Source: Alphaproteobacteria bacterium (lineage in GTDB: Bacteria; Pseudomonadota; Alphaproteobacteria; GCA-2731375). From it: a stretch of 50,438 nucleotides of DNA. Position numbers and translations under genes: made by a program. The notes under the pieces were generated by a model, which searched no databases, was not told where the DNA came from, and was given only the letters and a program-made list of their open reading frames with translations. This document shows, piece by piece, positions 1-8,327 of this stretch. The stretch spans positions 1-50,438 of the forward strand of contig JASLMH010000010.1 of the NCBI GenBank assembly GCA_030746635.1. The letters are read 5' to 3'. The stretch's first letter is position 1, and each line of letters starts with the position of its first letter.

Positions 1-7
1 TTGGCCT

Positions 8-46
8 CATGCTGAGGAGGGCGCGGAGCGCCCGTCTCGAAGCATG
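8..46. repeat. Dispersed palindromic repeat at left edge
   Basis: Two nested inverted repeats are visible: an outer pair CATGCT (8-13) and AGCATG (41-46), and an inner pair GGGCGC (19-24) and GCGCCC (28-33) around GGA. The 'ctgaggag...cgtctcgaag' signature is that of intergenic palindromes common in alphaproteobacterial genomes (recalled, not searched). It is probably a repetitive extragenic palindrome rather than a gene-specific site. Confidence 0.6.
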
Positions 47-142
47 TCTATAGGTCAATCTCTCTGCAACTCGGTATCAATCGTCCAGGCGGGACCCTGA
101 AGCATTCCGAAAGCCGGCGCGGCGCCATTGTGCCCGGCAGGT

Positions 143-370
143 CTATTGGCCGGGTTCGTCCGAGACTGCCAGCGTCGCCACGTCGATGAGATGCGCCGCC
201 TCGACGAAACCGGCACGCCGGGCCTTTTCCGCCACGATCGACATCTCCAGTCGAAGATCTTCCGCCGTCATCTCCAACTCATAGAGTGAAACGACGGTCT
301 TCGAGGTGCCTTCCCGCATGATATCCAAGCCCCAGTTCAGGCTGTGATCAGGAAGGATATGTTGGCGCAT
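143..370 (-). CDS. Small hypothetical protein (75 aa)
   Basis: I do not recognise this short open frame. It starts at an ATG and encodes a soluble, charged protein without a signal peptide, membrane segment or cysteine motif. A central segment (about residues 28-62) is rich in Glu, Ala, Leu and Arg and would form amphipathic helix. It lies downstream of the nitrilase-family gene on the same strand, separated by 126 bp with no obvious signal. It could be a real small gene or a chance frame in GC-rich DNA; conservation would decide. Confidence 0.45.
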   Translation of the reverse strand: MRQHILPDHSLNWGLDIMREGTSKTVVSLYELEMTAEDLRLEMSIVAEKARRAGFVEAAHLIDVATLAVSDEPGQ

Positions 371-496
371 CCCGGTTTCGCCGTCGCCTACCCGTTCGGG
401 TAGGGGCGGATCGGTCCCGCGCTAAACGCCATGGTTGCAGGGTTTGTCTTCGCGACGCCGCCGCCGCGCGGCACCCGTCCCCGGGACCCCGCCCTG

Positions 497-1354
497 TTAC
501 TCAGCCGCCGCCGGGATCCCGGTCGATGGCGGCGCCAGTTGATAGTCCCGGTCGTGCAGCAGCGATGGAACGTGGCCGCGCGCCTTGGCGACGTCCGAAA
601 TATCGATGTCGGCCACCACCACGCCCGGCGCTTCGCCGCCATCGGCCAGCACCTCGCCCCAGGGCGCGACAATCAATGAATGGCCGAAGGTCTGCCGGTT
701 GCCGGCATGATCGCCACATTGCGCGGCGGCGATCACGAAGCAACCGGTTTCGATCGCCCGCGCCCGCATCAGCACGTGCCAATGGGCCTGACCGGTCAGT
801 TTGGTGAAGGCCGCCGGGATCACCAGCACCTCGGCGCCGGCCTGGGCCAGCTCGCGATAGAGGTGCGGGAAGCGCAGATCATAGCAGATCGTCATGCCCA
901 GCATCGCCCAGGGCAGGGGCGTCAACCTGGCGACGTCGCCGGGCCGGTAGTTCTTCGATTCCCGGTAGCTTTTGCCGTTCGGCAGATCGACGTCGAACAT
1001 GTGGATCTTGTCATAGCTCGCCACCACCAGGCCGGCGGGATCGATCAGGTATTGCCGGTTGGCCAGGCGTTTATCATCGTCCAGCAAAACCGACAGGGAG
1101 CCGGCCAACAGCCAGGCCCCGGTCTCCGCCGCCAATTCGCGAAACGCCGCCAAGGCGGGATGCGAGGCTTCCGGATGCGCCTTGGCCATCAGGTTGGCGG
1201 TGCCGACCTCCAGCATCGAGACGTTTTCCGGCGTGGTGATGAAGTCGGCGCCATCGTCCCGAGCCCGTCGCACCAGATCCGAAAACGCGGCGATGTTGGC
1301 GTCCATGTCGTTGCTTGTATTGACCTGCACGCAAGCCGCCTTGAATGTCGTCAT
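497..1354 (-). CDS. Carbon-nitrogen hydrolase (nitrilase superfamily, Nit1/deaminated-glutathione amidase-like)
   Basis: A 285-residue nitrilase-superfamily amidase with the Glu-Lys-Cys triad in place: Glu43 (TTPENVS), Lys116 (SYDKIHMFD) and Cys158 (MTICYDLRFP). The match to the Nit1/YbeM branch suggests repair of deaminated glutathione to 2-oxoglutarate plus Cys-Gly, or a related omega-amidase activity; the substrate is inferred. I chose the ATG that gives MTTFKAACVQVN because the superfamily fold begins there; an in-frame start 21 bases upstream is less likely. It is the last gene of a comF-grxC-nit run, 27 bp after grxC, and pairing with a glutaredoxin gene fits a role in glutathione metabolism. 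Confidence 0.9.
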   Translation of the reverse strand: MTTFKAACVQVNTSNDMDANIAAFSDLVRRARDDGADFITTPENVSMLEVGTANLMAKAHPEASHPALAAFRELAAETGAWLLAGSLSVLLDDDKRLANRQYLIDPAGLVVASYDKIHMFDVDLPNGKSYRESKNYRPGDVARLTPLPWAMLGMTICYDLRFPHLYRELAQAGAEVLVIPAAFTKLTGQAHWHVLMRARAIETGCFVIAAAQCGDHAGNRQTFGHSLIVAPWGEVLADGGEAPGVVVADIDISDVAKARGHVPSLLHDRDYQLAPPSTGIPAAAE

Positions 1355-1381
1355 CCCGCCACCCCTTGTCGTCAATGGCTG

Positions 1382-1651
1382 CTAGGGCGCCGCCGCCAGC
1401 CCCAGCAGCGGATCCAGTTCGTCATCATAGTCGAGCTCGAACAGCTCGTCACAGCCGCCGATGTGCCGCTCGCCGATAAAGATCTGCGGCACCGTATGGC
1501 GACCGCCGGCCCGCTGCATCATCTCGGCCCGGGCGCCCGGCACCGCGTCCACGTCGATTTCCCGATAGGCGACCCCCTTGTTGCCCAGCAGTTTCTTGGC
1601 CTGGAAACAGAACGGGCAAAAGGCGGTGGTGTAAATCGTCACGTCGGGCAT
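1382..1651 (-). CDS. grxC: Glutaredoxin 3
   Basis: An 89-residue cytosolic thiol-disulfide oxidoreductase that uses glutathione to reduce protein disulfides and mixed disulfides. The dithiol active site CPFC is at residues 12-15 after a beta strand (VTIYTTAF). The cis-proline loop TVPQIFIG and the glutathione-contacting GG(C)DEL segment follow. Length and motif order are standard for GrxC. It lies between comF (31 bp upstream) and the nitrilase gene, probably in one transcript. Confidence 0.95.
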   Translation of the reverse strand: MPDVTIYTTAFCPFCFQAKKLLGNKGVAYREIDVDAVPGARAEMMQRAGGRHTVPQIFIGERHIGGCDELFELDYDDELDPLLGLAAAP

Positions 1652-1681
1652 TCGGATACTCCAAGCTCGGCTGCCGCGAAG

Positions 1682-2446
1682 CTAATTGCTGGGTCTTATC
1701 ACGCGCGACAGGGTCAGCACATCCACCCCGGCGGCGCCGGCGCGCTTCAGGGTTCTGGCGCAGGCCGACACCGTGGCCCCGGTGGTGAACACGTCATCGA
1801 TCAAAACCACCTGACGGCCGGCCAGCCAGCCACCGTCCTTGGGCCGCACGGCGAAAGCGCCGGCGACGTTGCGGGCCCGGCGGCCCGGTGACAGCCCGCC
1901 CTGGCTGGCGGTGGCGCGGACGCGGCGCAAAAGGTCCGGGCGATGGGCCAACCCGGTCAGTCGCGACAGGCTCCGCGTCAGCAGCGCCGCCTGATTGTAG
2001 CGCCGGCGCGCCAGCCGCCAGCGGTGCAGCGGCACCGGCGCCAGCACCGCCCCTTCCGCCAACAGCCCGTCGCCGGCCCGGGCCAGCCAGTGCGCGAACG
2101 CCGGCACGCCGTCCAGCCGGTCGGCATGTTTCAGCCGCAACAGCAATTGCCGGCTGCCGTCGCTATAGGCGAACACGGCACGGGCCCGGTCGAAATCCGG
2201 CGTCCGGCGGCTGCAGGCGGCGCAGATCGCCTCCGCCCCTTCATCGTGGGCGAAGGGAAAGCCGCAGAGGCCGCACTGCGGCGGTCCGAGGAAGTCGATC
2301 TCGCGCCAGCAGGCGGCGCACAGATTGCCTTGCCCATCGACCATGGCATCGCAGCGCAGGCAATGGGGCGGCAGCAGCGTGTCCAGCAGCAGCCCGCCGG
2401 CCCGCCGGGTCAGTTTCGCCGCCGCGGTCATTGGCAACGCGGTCAT
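1682..2446 (-). CDS. comF: ComF-family phosphoribosyltransferase-like protein
   Basis: A 254-residue ComF/GntX-family protein. The N-terminal part has four CxxC pairs (Cys29/32, 43/46, 58/61, 75/78) that form a double zinc ribbon. The C-terminal part is a type I phosphoribosyltransferase domain with the PRPP loop VVLIDDVFTTGAT at about 213-225. The family is linked to DNA uptake and processing, though its enzymatic substrate is not settled. I start at the ATG for MTALPM; the frame also opens at a TTG six codons upstream. It heads the comF-grxC-nit run and is divergent from the dehydrogenase gene, with only about 40 bp between them for both promoters. Confidence 0.92.
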   Translation of the reverse strand: MTALPMTAAAKLTRRAGGLLLDTLLPPHCLRCDAMVDGQGNLCAACWREIDFLGPPQCGLCGFPFAHDEGAEAICAACSRRTPDFDRARAVFAYSDGSRQLLLRLKHADRLDGVPAFAHWLARAGDGLLAEGAVLAPVPLHRWRLARRRYNQAALLTRSLSRLTGLAHRPDLLRRVRATASQGGLSPGRRARNVAGAFAVRPKDGGWLAGRQVVLIDDVFTTGATVSACARTLKRAGAAGVDVLTLSRVIRPSN

Positions 2447-2487
2447 TGCCCTATACTGCTCCAAGGTTGTCGACCTGTGGAGCCATT

Positions 2488-3240
2488 ATGACACGACTGC
2501 AGGACAAGATCGCGCTGATCACCGGTGCCGGCACCGGTATCGGACGGGCCGCGGCCGAACTGTTCGCCGCCGAGGGCGCCGCCGTGCTGGTGGCCGAAAT
2601 CAATTCCGACAGCGGCGCCGCGACGGCGGCCGCGATCGAGGCCGCCGGCGGCCGGGCCCATTTCGTGGCCACCGACGTTTCCGAACCGGCCGAGGTCGAA
2701 CGCGCCGTCGCCGAATGCGTATCGGCCTTCGGCGGCCTGGATATCCTCTACAACAACGCGGGCGGCGCGACCGCCGACGACGGCAAGGTCACCGAAATTC
2801 CGTTGGCGGAATTCTGGCGCACCATGGGGGTCGACCTGTTCGGTACCTTCCTCGGTTGCCGGTTCGCAATTCCGCAGCTGATCGAGCGGGGCGGCGGGGC
2901 GATCATCAACACCACCTCGATCCGGGCCATGAAGGCGACCCAGGGGGCGGACGCCTATACCGCGGCAAAGGGCGGGGTGCTGACGTTGACCAAGGCCCTG
3001 GCCCAGGAGCTCGGCGAACAGGGCATTCGGGTCAACGCCGTCGCGCCGGGGGTGGTGGCGACCGAGCGGGTCAAGGCGATCCTGGGCGACGTGGCGGCCA
3101 ATCCCCTGGCCCGGGCGACGCCGTTGGGTTTCGGCACCCCCGAGGAAGTGGCCCGGACCGCCCTGTTCCTGGCCTCGGACGAGGCGCGTTGGATCACCGG
3201 GGCGATCATCCCGGTCGACGGCGGCGCCGCCGCCGTCTAG
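2488..3240 (+). CDS. Short-chain dehydrogenase/reductase (SDR)
   Basis: A 250-residue classical SDR. It shows the NAD(P) motif TGAGTGIG at 12-19, NNAG at 89-92, and the catalytic residues Ser144, Tyr157 and Lys161 (YTAAK). It ends with the usual GAIIPVDGG strand. The substrate cannot be told from sequence; an acidic residue near the end of the second strand (AEIN, 36-39) leans toward NAD rather than NADP. The open frame extends far upstream, but the ATG at MTRLQDK is where the SDR fold begins. The methyltransferase gene follows 6 bp later. An SDR here, between comF and the NDUFAF5-like gene, looks like a local insertion into an otherwise standard block (inference). Confidence 0.9.
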   Translation: MTRLQDKIALITGAGTGIGRAAAELFAAEGAAVLVAEINSDSGAATAAAIEAAGGRAHFVATDVSEPAEVERAVAECVSAFGGLDILYNNAGGATADDGKVTEIPLAEFWRTMGVDLFGTFLGCRFAIPQLIERGGGAIINTTSIRAMKATQGADAYTAAKGGVLTLTKALAQELGEQGIRVNAVAPGVVATERVKAILGDVAANPLARATPLGFGTPEEVARTALFLASDEARWITGAIIPVDGGAAAV

Positions 3241-3246
3241 CGGAGC

Positions 3247-4125
3247 ATGGCGCGGCCGCCACGCATCTTCGACCGGACGGCGGTGCGCCGCCATCGCGAC
3301 CGGGCGGCGGCGGCGGCGGCGGCCCACGATTTCCTGATCCGCGAGGTCGCCGATCGCCTGGCCGACCGCCTGCCGGACGTCAGGCGGCGGTTTCCCCTGG
3401 CCCTGGATCTGGGCTGCCACGGCGGCCAGTTGGCCCGGGTCCTGGATGGCCGGGGCGGCATCGGGCACCTGGTGCAGGCGGAGTTGTCAGGCGCCATGCT
3501 GGCCGCCGCCGCCGGCAGCCGGGTGCACTGTGACGAGGAAGCGCCGCCGTTCGCCGACGACCGCTTCGATCTGGTGCTGTCGGTGCTGTCGCTGCACTGG
3601 CTGAACGATCTGCCTGGGGTCCTGGCGCGGATCCGCCGGATGCTGAAGCCGGATGGCCTGTTCCTCGGCGCCATGCTGGGCGCCGGCAGTCTGGACGAAT
3701 TGCGCCAGGCGCTATTGGCGGCGGAGATTGACGCCAGCGGCGGCGCCAGCCCCAGGGTCTCGCCGTTCGTCGATCTGCGGGATGCCGGCGGTTTGATGCA
3801 AGCCGCCGGTTTCGCCCTGCCGGTGGTCGATACCGACCGGATCGTGCTGTCGTATGCCGATCCTTTCGCCCTGATGCGGGAGTTGCGCGGCCTGGGCGAG
3901 GCCAACGCCCTGGCCGATCGCGCCAAGGTCTTCACCCGGCGGGCGCTGATCGCGGCCGCCGCCGGCCTCTACCACCAACGCCACGCCGATGCCGACGGTC
4001 GGGTGCCGGCGAGCTTCCAGGTGATCTACCTGACCGGCTGGGCACCCGATGCCGGACAGCCCAAACCGCTGCGGCCGGGTAGCGCCCAGGCCCGTCTCGG
4101 CGACGTTCTGGGTGACGACGGTTAG
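3247..4125 (+). CDS. SAM-dependent methyltransferase (BioC / NDUFAF5-like)
   Basis: A 292-residue class I methyltransferase. Motif I is ALDLGCHGGQLA at about 52-63, and the acidic plus post-motif stretch FDLVLSVLSLHWLNDLPG follows near residue 110. The 'SLHWLND' element and the C-terminal helical part are typical of the alphaproteobacterial relatives of mitochondrial complex I assembly factor NDUFAF5 and of BioC. NDUFAF5 itself hydroxylates an arginine of a complex I subunit, so methyl transfer is not certain. The gene starts 6 bp after the dehydrogenase stop and is probably co-transcribed with it. Confidence 0.85.
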   Translation: MARPPRIFDRTAVRRHRDRAAAAAAAHDFLIREVADRLADRLPDVRRRFPLALDLGCHGGQLARVLDGRGGIGHLVQAELSGAMLAAAAGSRVHCDEEAPPFADDRFDLVLSVLSLHWLNDLPGVLARIRRMLKPDGLFLGAMLGAGSLDELRQALLAAEIDASGGASPRVSPFVDLRDAGGLMQAAGFALPVVDTDRIVLSYADPFALMRELRGLGEANALADRAKVFTRRALIAAAAGLYHQRHADADGRVPASFQVIYLTGWAPDAGQPKPLRPGSAQARLGDVLGDDG

Positions 4126-4134
4126 AAAGGCCGG

Positions 4135-4725
4135 TCAATCGACCGGGCGGATGGCGCAGATACCTTGACGAACGGCTGGTTTCGGGTCATCGACCCGGCC
4201 TTGTTCGTAGGCCACGACCTCTAGCTTGCCCACCACCGCCTCGAGCAATTCGCCCGGGCGAAGCAGGTAGTCGGGATTGCGCGGGCGGCCGAAGGCTTCA
4301 TTGCCCTGGGCGAAGGTGCGGTAGAGAAGCACGCCGCCCGGCGCCACCGCCGCCACCAGGGCCGGCAGCAACGGTCGGTGGAGGTAGTTGGTCACTACCA
4401 CGGCGGCGAACCGCTCATCGCCCAGGGGCCAGGGCGCGCTGCCCTCGAGGTCGTGCCGCAGGGCCCGCAAGCGCGGATCGCCCTTCAGGTCGGCCAGACC
4501 GCCGATGTCGATATCGATTGCCGTCACCGGATGCCCGCGGTCGAGAAAGAACCGGCTATGCCGACCCCGGCCGCAGGCCAGGTCCAGCACCGAACCGCCG
4601 GTCGGCAGCATCCCGGCGAACCGGACGATCCATGGCGACGGCGAGGTGGCGGCGGTGTTCATGGCGGGTTTTGCCGGGGCGATCGGCGCGATTTCGGGCT
4701 TGCCGAAGCCGGCCGGCGATGCCAT
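4135..4725 (-). CDS. Class I SAM-dependent methyltransferase
   Basis: A 196-residue (or 175-residue) methyltransferase with motif I SVLDLACGRGRHSRFF, the acidic loop AIDIDIGGL and the post-motif strand FAAVVVTNYLHRPLLP. It resembles TehB/UbiG-like small-molecule methyltransferases; the substrate is unknown. The start is uncertain: ATG at 4725 (MASPAGFGK) or ATG at 4662 (MNTAATSP). The frame runs further upstream, but that stretch is the antisense of the DUF1178 gene. Its 3' end is 9 bp from the convergent NDUFAF5-like gene. The 5' end faces DUF1178, with 12 to 75 bp between the two starts. Confidence 0.82.
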   Translation of the reverse strand: MASPAGFGKPEIAPIAPAKPAMNTAATSPSPWIVRFAGMLPTGGSVLDLACGRGRHSRFFLDRGHPVTAIDIDIGGLADLKGDPRLRALRHDLEGSAPWPLGDERFAAVVVTNYLHRPLLPALVAAVAPGGVLLYRTFAQGNEAFGRPRNPDYLLRPGELLEAVVGKLEVVAYEQGRVDDPKPAVRQGICAIRPVD

Positions 4726-4737
4726 GTATTCGGCACC

Positions 4738-5163
4738 ATGATGGTGTTCGACCTCATATGTGCGAACAAGCACACTTTCGAGGCTTGGTTCAAGGACTCG
4801 AAGTCCTTCGAGCAATTGCGGCGCAAGGGGGAGGTGGAGTGCCCCGCCTGTGGTGATGGCCAGGTGGAAAAGGCGCTGATGGCGCCGGCTGTCGCCACCT
4901 CGAAGAAACGGACGGAGGCGGCCAAGGCCAACGCGGCCATGGCGGTCGAAGCCATGCAGGTCCTCGGCAAGATGCGCCAGCACGTGGAAGAGAACTGCGA
5001 TTACGTCGGCACCGAGTTCGCCGAGGAAGCGCGCAAGATCCACTACGGCGAGACCGAGAAACGGGACATCTACGGCGAGGCGACCAAGGCCGAGGCCGAT
5101 AATTTGAGCGAGGAAGGCGTCGACTTCACCGCCATCCCCTGGGTGCCGCGCGCGGATAGTTAG
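4738..5163 (+). CDS. DUF1178 family protein
   Basis: A 141-residue DUF1178 protein. The N-terminal segment VFDLICANKHTFEAWFKDSKSFEQL followed by CPACGDGQVEKALMAP matches the family pattern: one early Cys, then a CxxC that could bind zinc. A helical middle (EAAKANAAMAVEAMQVLGKMRQHVE) and the terminal EEGVDFTAIPWVPR are also typical. The function is not established. ATG-ATG at 4738/4741 leaves the start ambiguous by one codon. The family is commonly found near grxC and nitrilase genes in alphaproteobacteria, as here. Confidence 0.88.
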   Translation: MMVFDLICANKHTFEAWFKDSKSFEQLRRKGEVECPACGDGQVEKALMAPAVATSKKRTEAAKANAAMAVEAMQVLGKMRQHVEENCDYVGTEFAEEARKIHYGETEKRDIYGEATKAEADNLSEEGVDFTAIPWVPRADS

Positions 5164-5166
5164 GAC

Positions 5167-5185
5167 CAAGGCCGATCGGGCCTTG
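5167..5185. terminator. Hairpin between convergent genes
   Basis: CAAGGCC (5167-5173) and GGCCTTG (5179-5185) form a 7-bp stem with a 5-base loop, in the 53-bp gap between the DUF1178 stop and the stop of the convergent flavoprotein gene. No strong T run follows on either strand, so intrinsic termination is plausible but not certain. Confidence 0.45.
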
Positions 5186-5216
5186 TTGACCTCACATACC
5201 TGAAATCTGAAAGACC

Positions 5217-7547
5217 CTAGCCATCGTCTTGTTGGCCCGGCTTGGCGGGACGGGCCAGGTAGCGCAACTCGGCCATTTCCTCTTGCTGGCGCGCGGCCAG
5301 GGCATGGGCTTGCTCGCGGGCGTTCAGGTACTGCGGGGGCCAGGGCTGCTCGGGGTAGTCATACTGCGCGGCGGCGGCAAGGGTGAAATGCGGGTTGGCC
5401 AGGTGCGGCCGGGCCAGGGCGACCAGGTCGGCGCGGCCGGCGGCGACGATGGTGTTGACCTGATCGGCGGTGGTGATGTTGCCGACGGCGACCGTCGGGA
5501 TCGCCGCTTCCTGGCGGATGCGGTCCGAAAACGGCACCTGAAACATCCGGCCGTAGTCGGGCGCCTGATCCGCCACCGTCTGGCCGGCCGAGACATCGAT
5601 CAGGTCGCAGCCGCGTTCCTTCAACATTAAGGCCACCGCCACGGCGTCCGCTTCGCTCAAGCCCCCGGCCGTCCAATCCGTGGCGGAAATGCGGACCGAG
5701 ACCGGGCGCTCCTCGGGCCAGGCCGCGCGCACGGCGTCGAACACCCGCCCCGGGAAACGCATGCGGTTCTCGATCGGTCCGCCGTAACCGTCCGTGCGCC
5801 GGTTGGTCAGGGGCGAGATGAAGCCGGCGAGGAGGTAGCCGTGCGCCATATGAAGCTCAATCATGTCGAAGCCGGCCGCCACCGCATGGGCCGTCGCCCG
5901 CACATAGCATTCGACCACCTGGTCCATGTCGGTCTCGGTCATCTGGCGCGGCGCCGGTCCGTCCTCCAGATATGGGATGGGCGAGGCCGCCATGGTCGGC
6001 CAATTGTCCCGGGGCAGGCGGTGGTCCATCTGCTGCCAGCCCAACTGGGTCGAGCCCTTGCGGCCGGCATGGCCGAGTTGCAGGCAGATCTTGGCGGCGC
6101 TGTTGGCATGCACGAAGTCGACGATGCGGCGCCAGGCTTGGCAATGGTCGTCGGTGTAGATGCCGGCGCAACCGGGCGAAATCCGGGCAAGGCGGTCGAT
6201 CGCCGTCATCTCGGTGACCACCAGGCCGGCGCCGCCCAGAGCCCGGCCGCCCAGATGCACCAGGTGCCAGTCGTTGGGCAGGCCGTCCTCGGCCGAATAC
6301 TGGCACATGGGCGAAACGACGACGCGGTTGGCCAACACCATCCGGCGCAACTGGAAGGGGGTGAACATCGGCGGCGGCGGCGGCGCCGTCGGCACCGGCA
6401 GGCCGCGCTTGGCCACCTCGCCGGCGAACCAGTCGCGAACCTGGTCGACCAGGGCGGGATCGCGCAGTGCCAGGTTGTCATAGGTGATCTGCTTCGACCG
6501 GGTCAGCATGCTGAAATTGAACTGCACCGGATGCATGCCGAAATAGCGATCGACGTTCTCGAACCAGCTCAACGAGGTGTCGGCGGCGTGCTGAATGCGC
6601 TCGACCTCGTCCCGCCGGATCTCGTCATAGGCGGCCAGCGCGGCGGCGACGTCGTCGCCTTCCTGCTCGCGCGCCTGGCACAGGGCGATGGCGTCCTCCA
6701 TCGCCAGCTTGGTGCCGGAGCCGATCGAGAAATGCGCCGTGTGCGCGGCATCGCCCAACAGCACCACGTTCTCATGCACCCAGCTTTCGCACTGGATATT
6801 GGGAAACGCCCGCCAGTTGGATCGGTTGTTGAGGATCTCCGCGCCGGCCAGCTCGTCCCCGAACAATTCGGCCATGTAGGCGACGGTGTCGGCTTCCGAG
6901 GCCTGGTCCATGCCAGCGGCCAGCCAGGTCCGCTCGGTCGTTTCGACAATCCAGGTCGCCCGCCCCTCCTCGTAGCGATAGGCATGCACGTTCCAGATGC
7001 CGTGCCGGTTCCCTTTGAAGATGAAGGTGAAGGCGGCCAGCGGCGCGTTGGTGCCGAGCCAGACGAAGCGGTTCGGCCGATGATCGATGTGCGGCTTGAA
7101 GGATGCGGCATGGGTTTCGCGGATCAGGCTGTTGACGCCGTCGGCGGCGACCACCAGATCGGCGTCACGATAGGCCTCCAGGTCGGTGATTTCGGTCTGG
7201 TATTCGATCCGCACGCCCAACGCCTGCGCCCGTCGTTGCAGGATGTTCAACAGCTTCACCCGGCTCATGCCACAGAAGCCGTGGCCGGCGGAGCGGATGA
7301 CGCTGCCGCCGTAGTGGGTTTCGATTTCGTCCCAGTAGGCGAAATTGGCCACGATCTCGTCATAGCTTTCGCTGTCGGCGTCGCGGAAATGCCCCAGGGT
7401 TTCGTCGGAAAACACCACGCCGAAGCCGAAGGTGTCGTCCGGCCGGTTGCGTTCGTAGACGGTTATGTCGTCGCCGGGATGGCGCCGCTTGGCCAGGATG
7501 GCGAAATACAGGCCGGCCGGTCCGCCGCCGATGACGTTCGCTTTCAT
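5217..7547 (-). CDS. Bifunctional salicylyl-CoA 5-hydroxylase / oxidoreductase (2-aminobenzoyl-CoA monooxygenase/reductase-like)
   Basis: A 776-residue two-domain flavoprotein. Residues 1 to about 390 are a group A FAD monooxygenase: dinucleotide motif GGGPAG (7-12), a DG-type motif [12 protein letters not shown], and the second FAD motif [18 protein letters not shown]. Residues 394-776 are an Old Yellow Enzyme FMN domain: PMCQYS with Cys415, [10 protein letters not shown] with His566 and His569, and YGGPIENR. This fusion is known for 2-aminobenzoyl-CoA monooxygenase/reductase and salicylyl-CoA 5-hydroxylase relatives, which hydroxylate and then reduce an aromatic CoA thioester. A Pro-rich linker (TAPPPPP) joins the halves. 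I start at MKANVIGGG; the frame stays open upstream but is antisense to other genes. A perfect palindrome lies 25 bp upstream. Confidence 0.9.
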   Translation of the reverse strand: MKANVIGGGPAGLYFAILAKRRHPGDDITVYERNRPDDTFGFGVVFSDETLGHFRDADSESYDEIVANFAYWDEIETHYGGSVIRSAGHGFCGMSRVKLLNILQRRAQALGVRIEYQTEITDLEAYRDADLVVAADGVNSLIRETHAASFKPHIDHRPNRFVWLGTNAPLAAFTFIFKGNRHGIWNVHAYRYEEGRATWIVETTERTWLAAGMDQASEADTVAYMAELFGDELAGAEILNNRSNWRAFPNIQCESWVHENVVLLGDAAHTAHFSIGSGTKLAMEDAIALCQAREQEGDDVAAALAAYDEIRRDEVERIQHAADTSLSWFENVDRYFGMHPVQFNFSMLTRSKQITYDNLALRDPALVDQVRDWFAGEVAKRGLPVPTAPPPPPMFTPFQLRRMVLANRVVVSPMCQYSAEDGLPNDWHLVHLGGRALGGAGLVVTEMTAIDRLARISPGCAGIYTDDHCQAWRRIVDFVHANSAAKICLQLGHAGRKGSTQLGWQQMDHRLPRDNWPTMAASPIPYLEDGPAPRQMTETDMDQVVECYVRATAHAVAAGFDMIELHMAHGYLLAGFISPLTNRRTDGYGGPIENRMRFPGRVFDAVRAAWPEERPVSVRISATDWTAGGLSEADAVAVALMLKERGCDLIDVSAGQTVADQAPDYGRMFQVPFSDRIRQEAAIPTVAVGNITTADQVNTIVAAGRADLVALARPHLANPHFTLAAAAQYDYPEQPWPPQYLNAREQAHALAARQQEEMAELRYLARPAKPGQQDDG

Positions 7548-7571
7548 GACCGTGGCGCTCCCCTGCCGGTA

Positions 7572-7595
7572 AATTATTTTAAGGTTAAAATAATT
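7572..7595. promoter_or_regulatory. Perfect palindromic operator upstream of the flavoprotein gene
   Basis: AATTATTTTAA (7572-7582), GG, and TTAAAATAATT (7585-7595) form an 11+2+11 perfect inverted repeat, very AT-rich in a GC-rich genome. It sits 25 to 48 bases upstream of the flavoprotein ATG at 7547, within a 186-bp divergent promoter region. This is the form of a dimeric repressor site; MarR- or TetR-type regulators of aromatic-CoA catabolism use sites of this size. No such regulator is encoded next to it, so the cognate protein is unknown. Confidence 0.75.
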
Positions 7596-7733
7596 CGTTC
7601 CGGGGTGAAAGCCTGGACACCGATGGTGCCGGGCGAAGTGTCGCGATTTCCCCTGAAGGCATAATGCGCTAGGTTCGCCTATTGCCCGCAAGCCCGGCCG
7701 CCGACGGGCAGGAGACAAGGGAAACTTCACGTC

Positions 7734-8306
7734 ATGGGACGTTGCCGCGCCGCCCTTATCGTTGCCGCGTTGTCGCTGCTGCCTTGCGGCCCGGCCTCGG
7801 CGGCCGATGCGGCCAAGGCGGGCAAGTCGCCGATCATCGCGGTGCTGGATGGGCAGCGAGTGCTGCGCGGCTCCGAGGCGGCGAAGAGCATTCGCCAGGT
7901 GGTCGATGCGCGCCGCGCCCAGTACGAGGCCGAGATCGAGACCCAACGGAAAACCCTGAAGACCGAGGAGGACAAGCTGCGGCGCCAGGCGACGGTGCTG
8001 TCGCCCGAGGCGATGCGGGATCGGCGGCGGACCCTGGAGCAGAAGTTCGCCGATCTGCGCCGCCAGGCGGAGCAGCGGCGGGGCGTCCTGACCCGCGCCT
8101 TCAACGCCGCCATGCTGCGCCTGCGCCAGGAGATGGCCAGGGAGCTGTCGTGGGTCATGGACGAGCGGAAGATCGACGTCACCCTGGCCCGAACCGCGGT
8201 GTTGATGTTCGACGAACGGCTGAACGTGACCGACGAAGTGGTGAAGCGGCTGAACGAACGGCTGCCGAAGATCGAGGTGAGTTTCTCGCCGCCCAAGAAA
8301 AAATAG
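7734..8306 (+). CDS. OmpH/Skp-family periplasmic protein
   Basis: A 190-residue protein with a clear signal peptide (positive N terminus, hydrophobic core [14 protein letters not shown], cleavage after ASA at about residue 23). The mature part begins with the [25 protein letters not shown] segment typical of OmpH/Skp. A long charged helix follows (about 60-130, rich in Arg, Glu, Gln and Lys) that would form coiled-coil tentacles. Skp chaperones outer membrane proteins in the periplasm. This copy is not next to bamA/lpxD, where the main skp usually lies, so it is probably a paralogue. The upstream region is shared with the divergent flavoprotein gene. Confidence 0.8.
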   Translation: MGRCRAALIVAALSLLPCGPASAADAAKAGKSPIIAVLDGQRVLRGSEAAKSIRQVVDARRAQYEAEIETQRKTLKTEEDKLRRQATVLSPEAMRDRRRTLEQKFADLRRQAEQRRGVLTRAFNAAMLRLRQEMARELSWVMDERKIDVTLARTAVLMFDERLNVTDEVVKRLNERLPKIEVSFSPPKKK

Positions 8307-8327
8307 AACGCCGACCGGCGGAGTGGC

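Noticed and set aside
1888..2487. Long N-terminal extension of the first SDR
   Set aside because: It overlaps comF in antisense and is Arg/Pro/Ala-rich without a domain; the SDR fold begins at 2488.
4726..5169. N-terminal extension of the minus-strand methyltransferase
   Set aside because: It is antisense to the DUF1178 gene, and the methyltransferase fold is complete without it.
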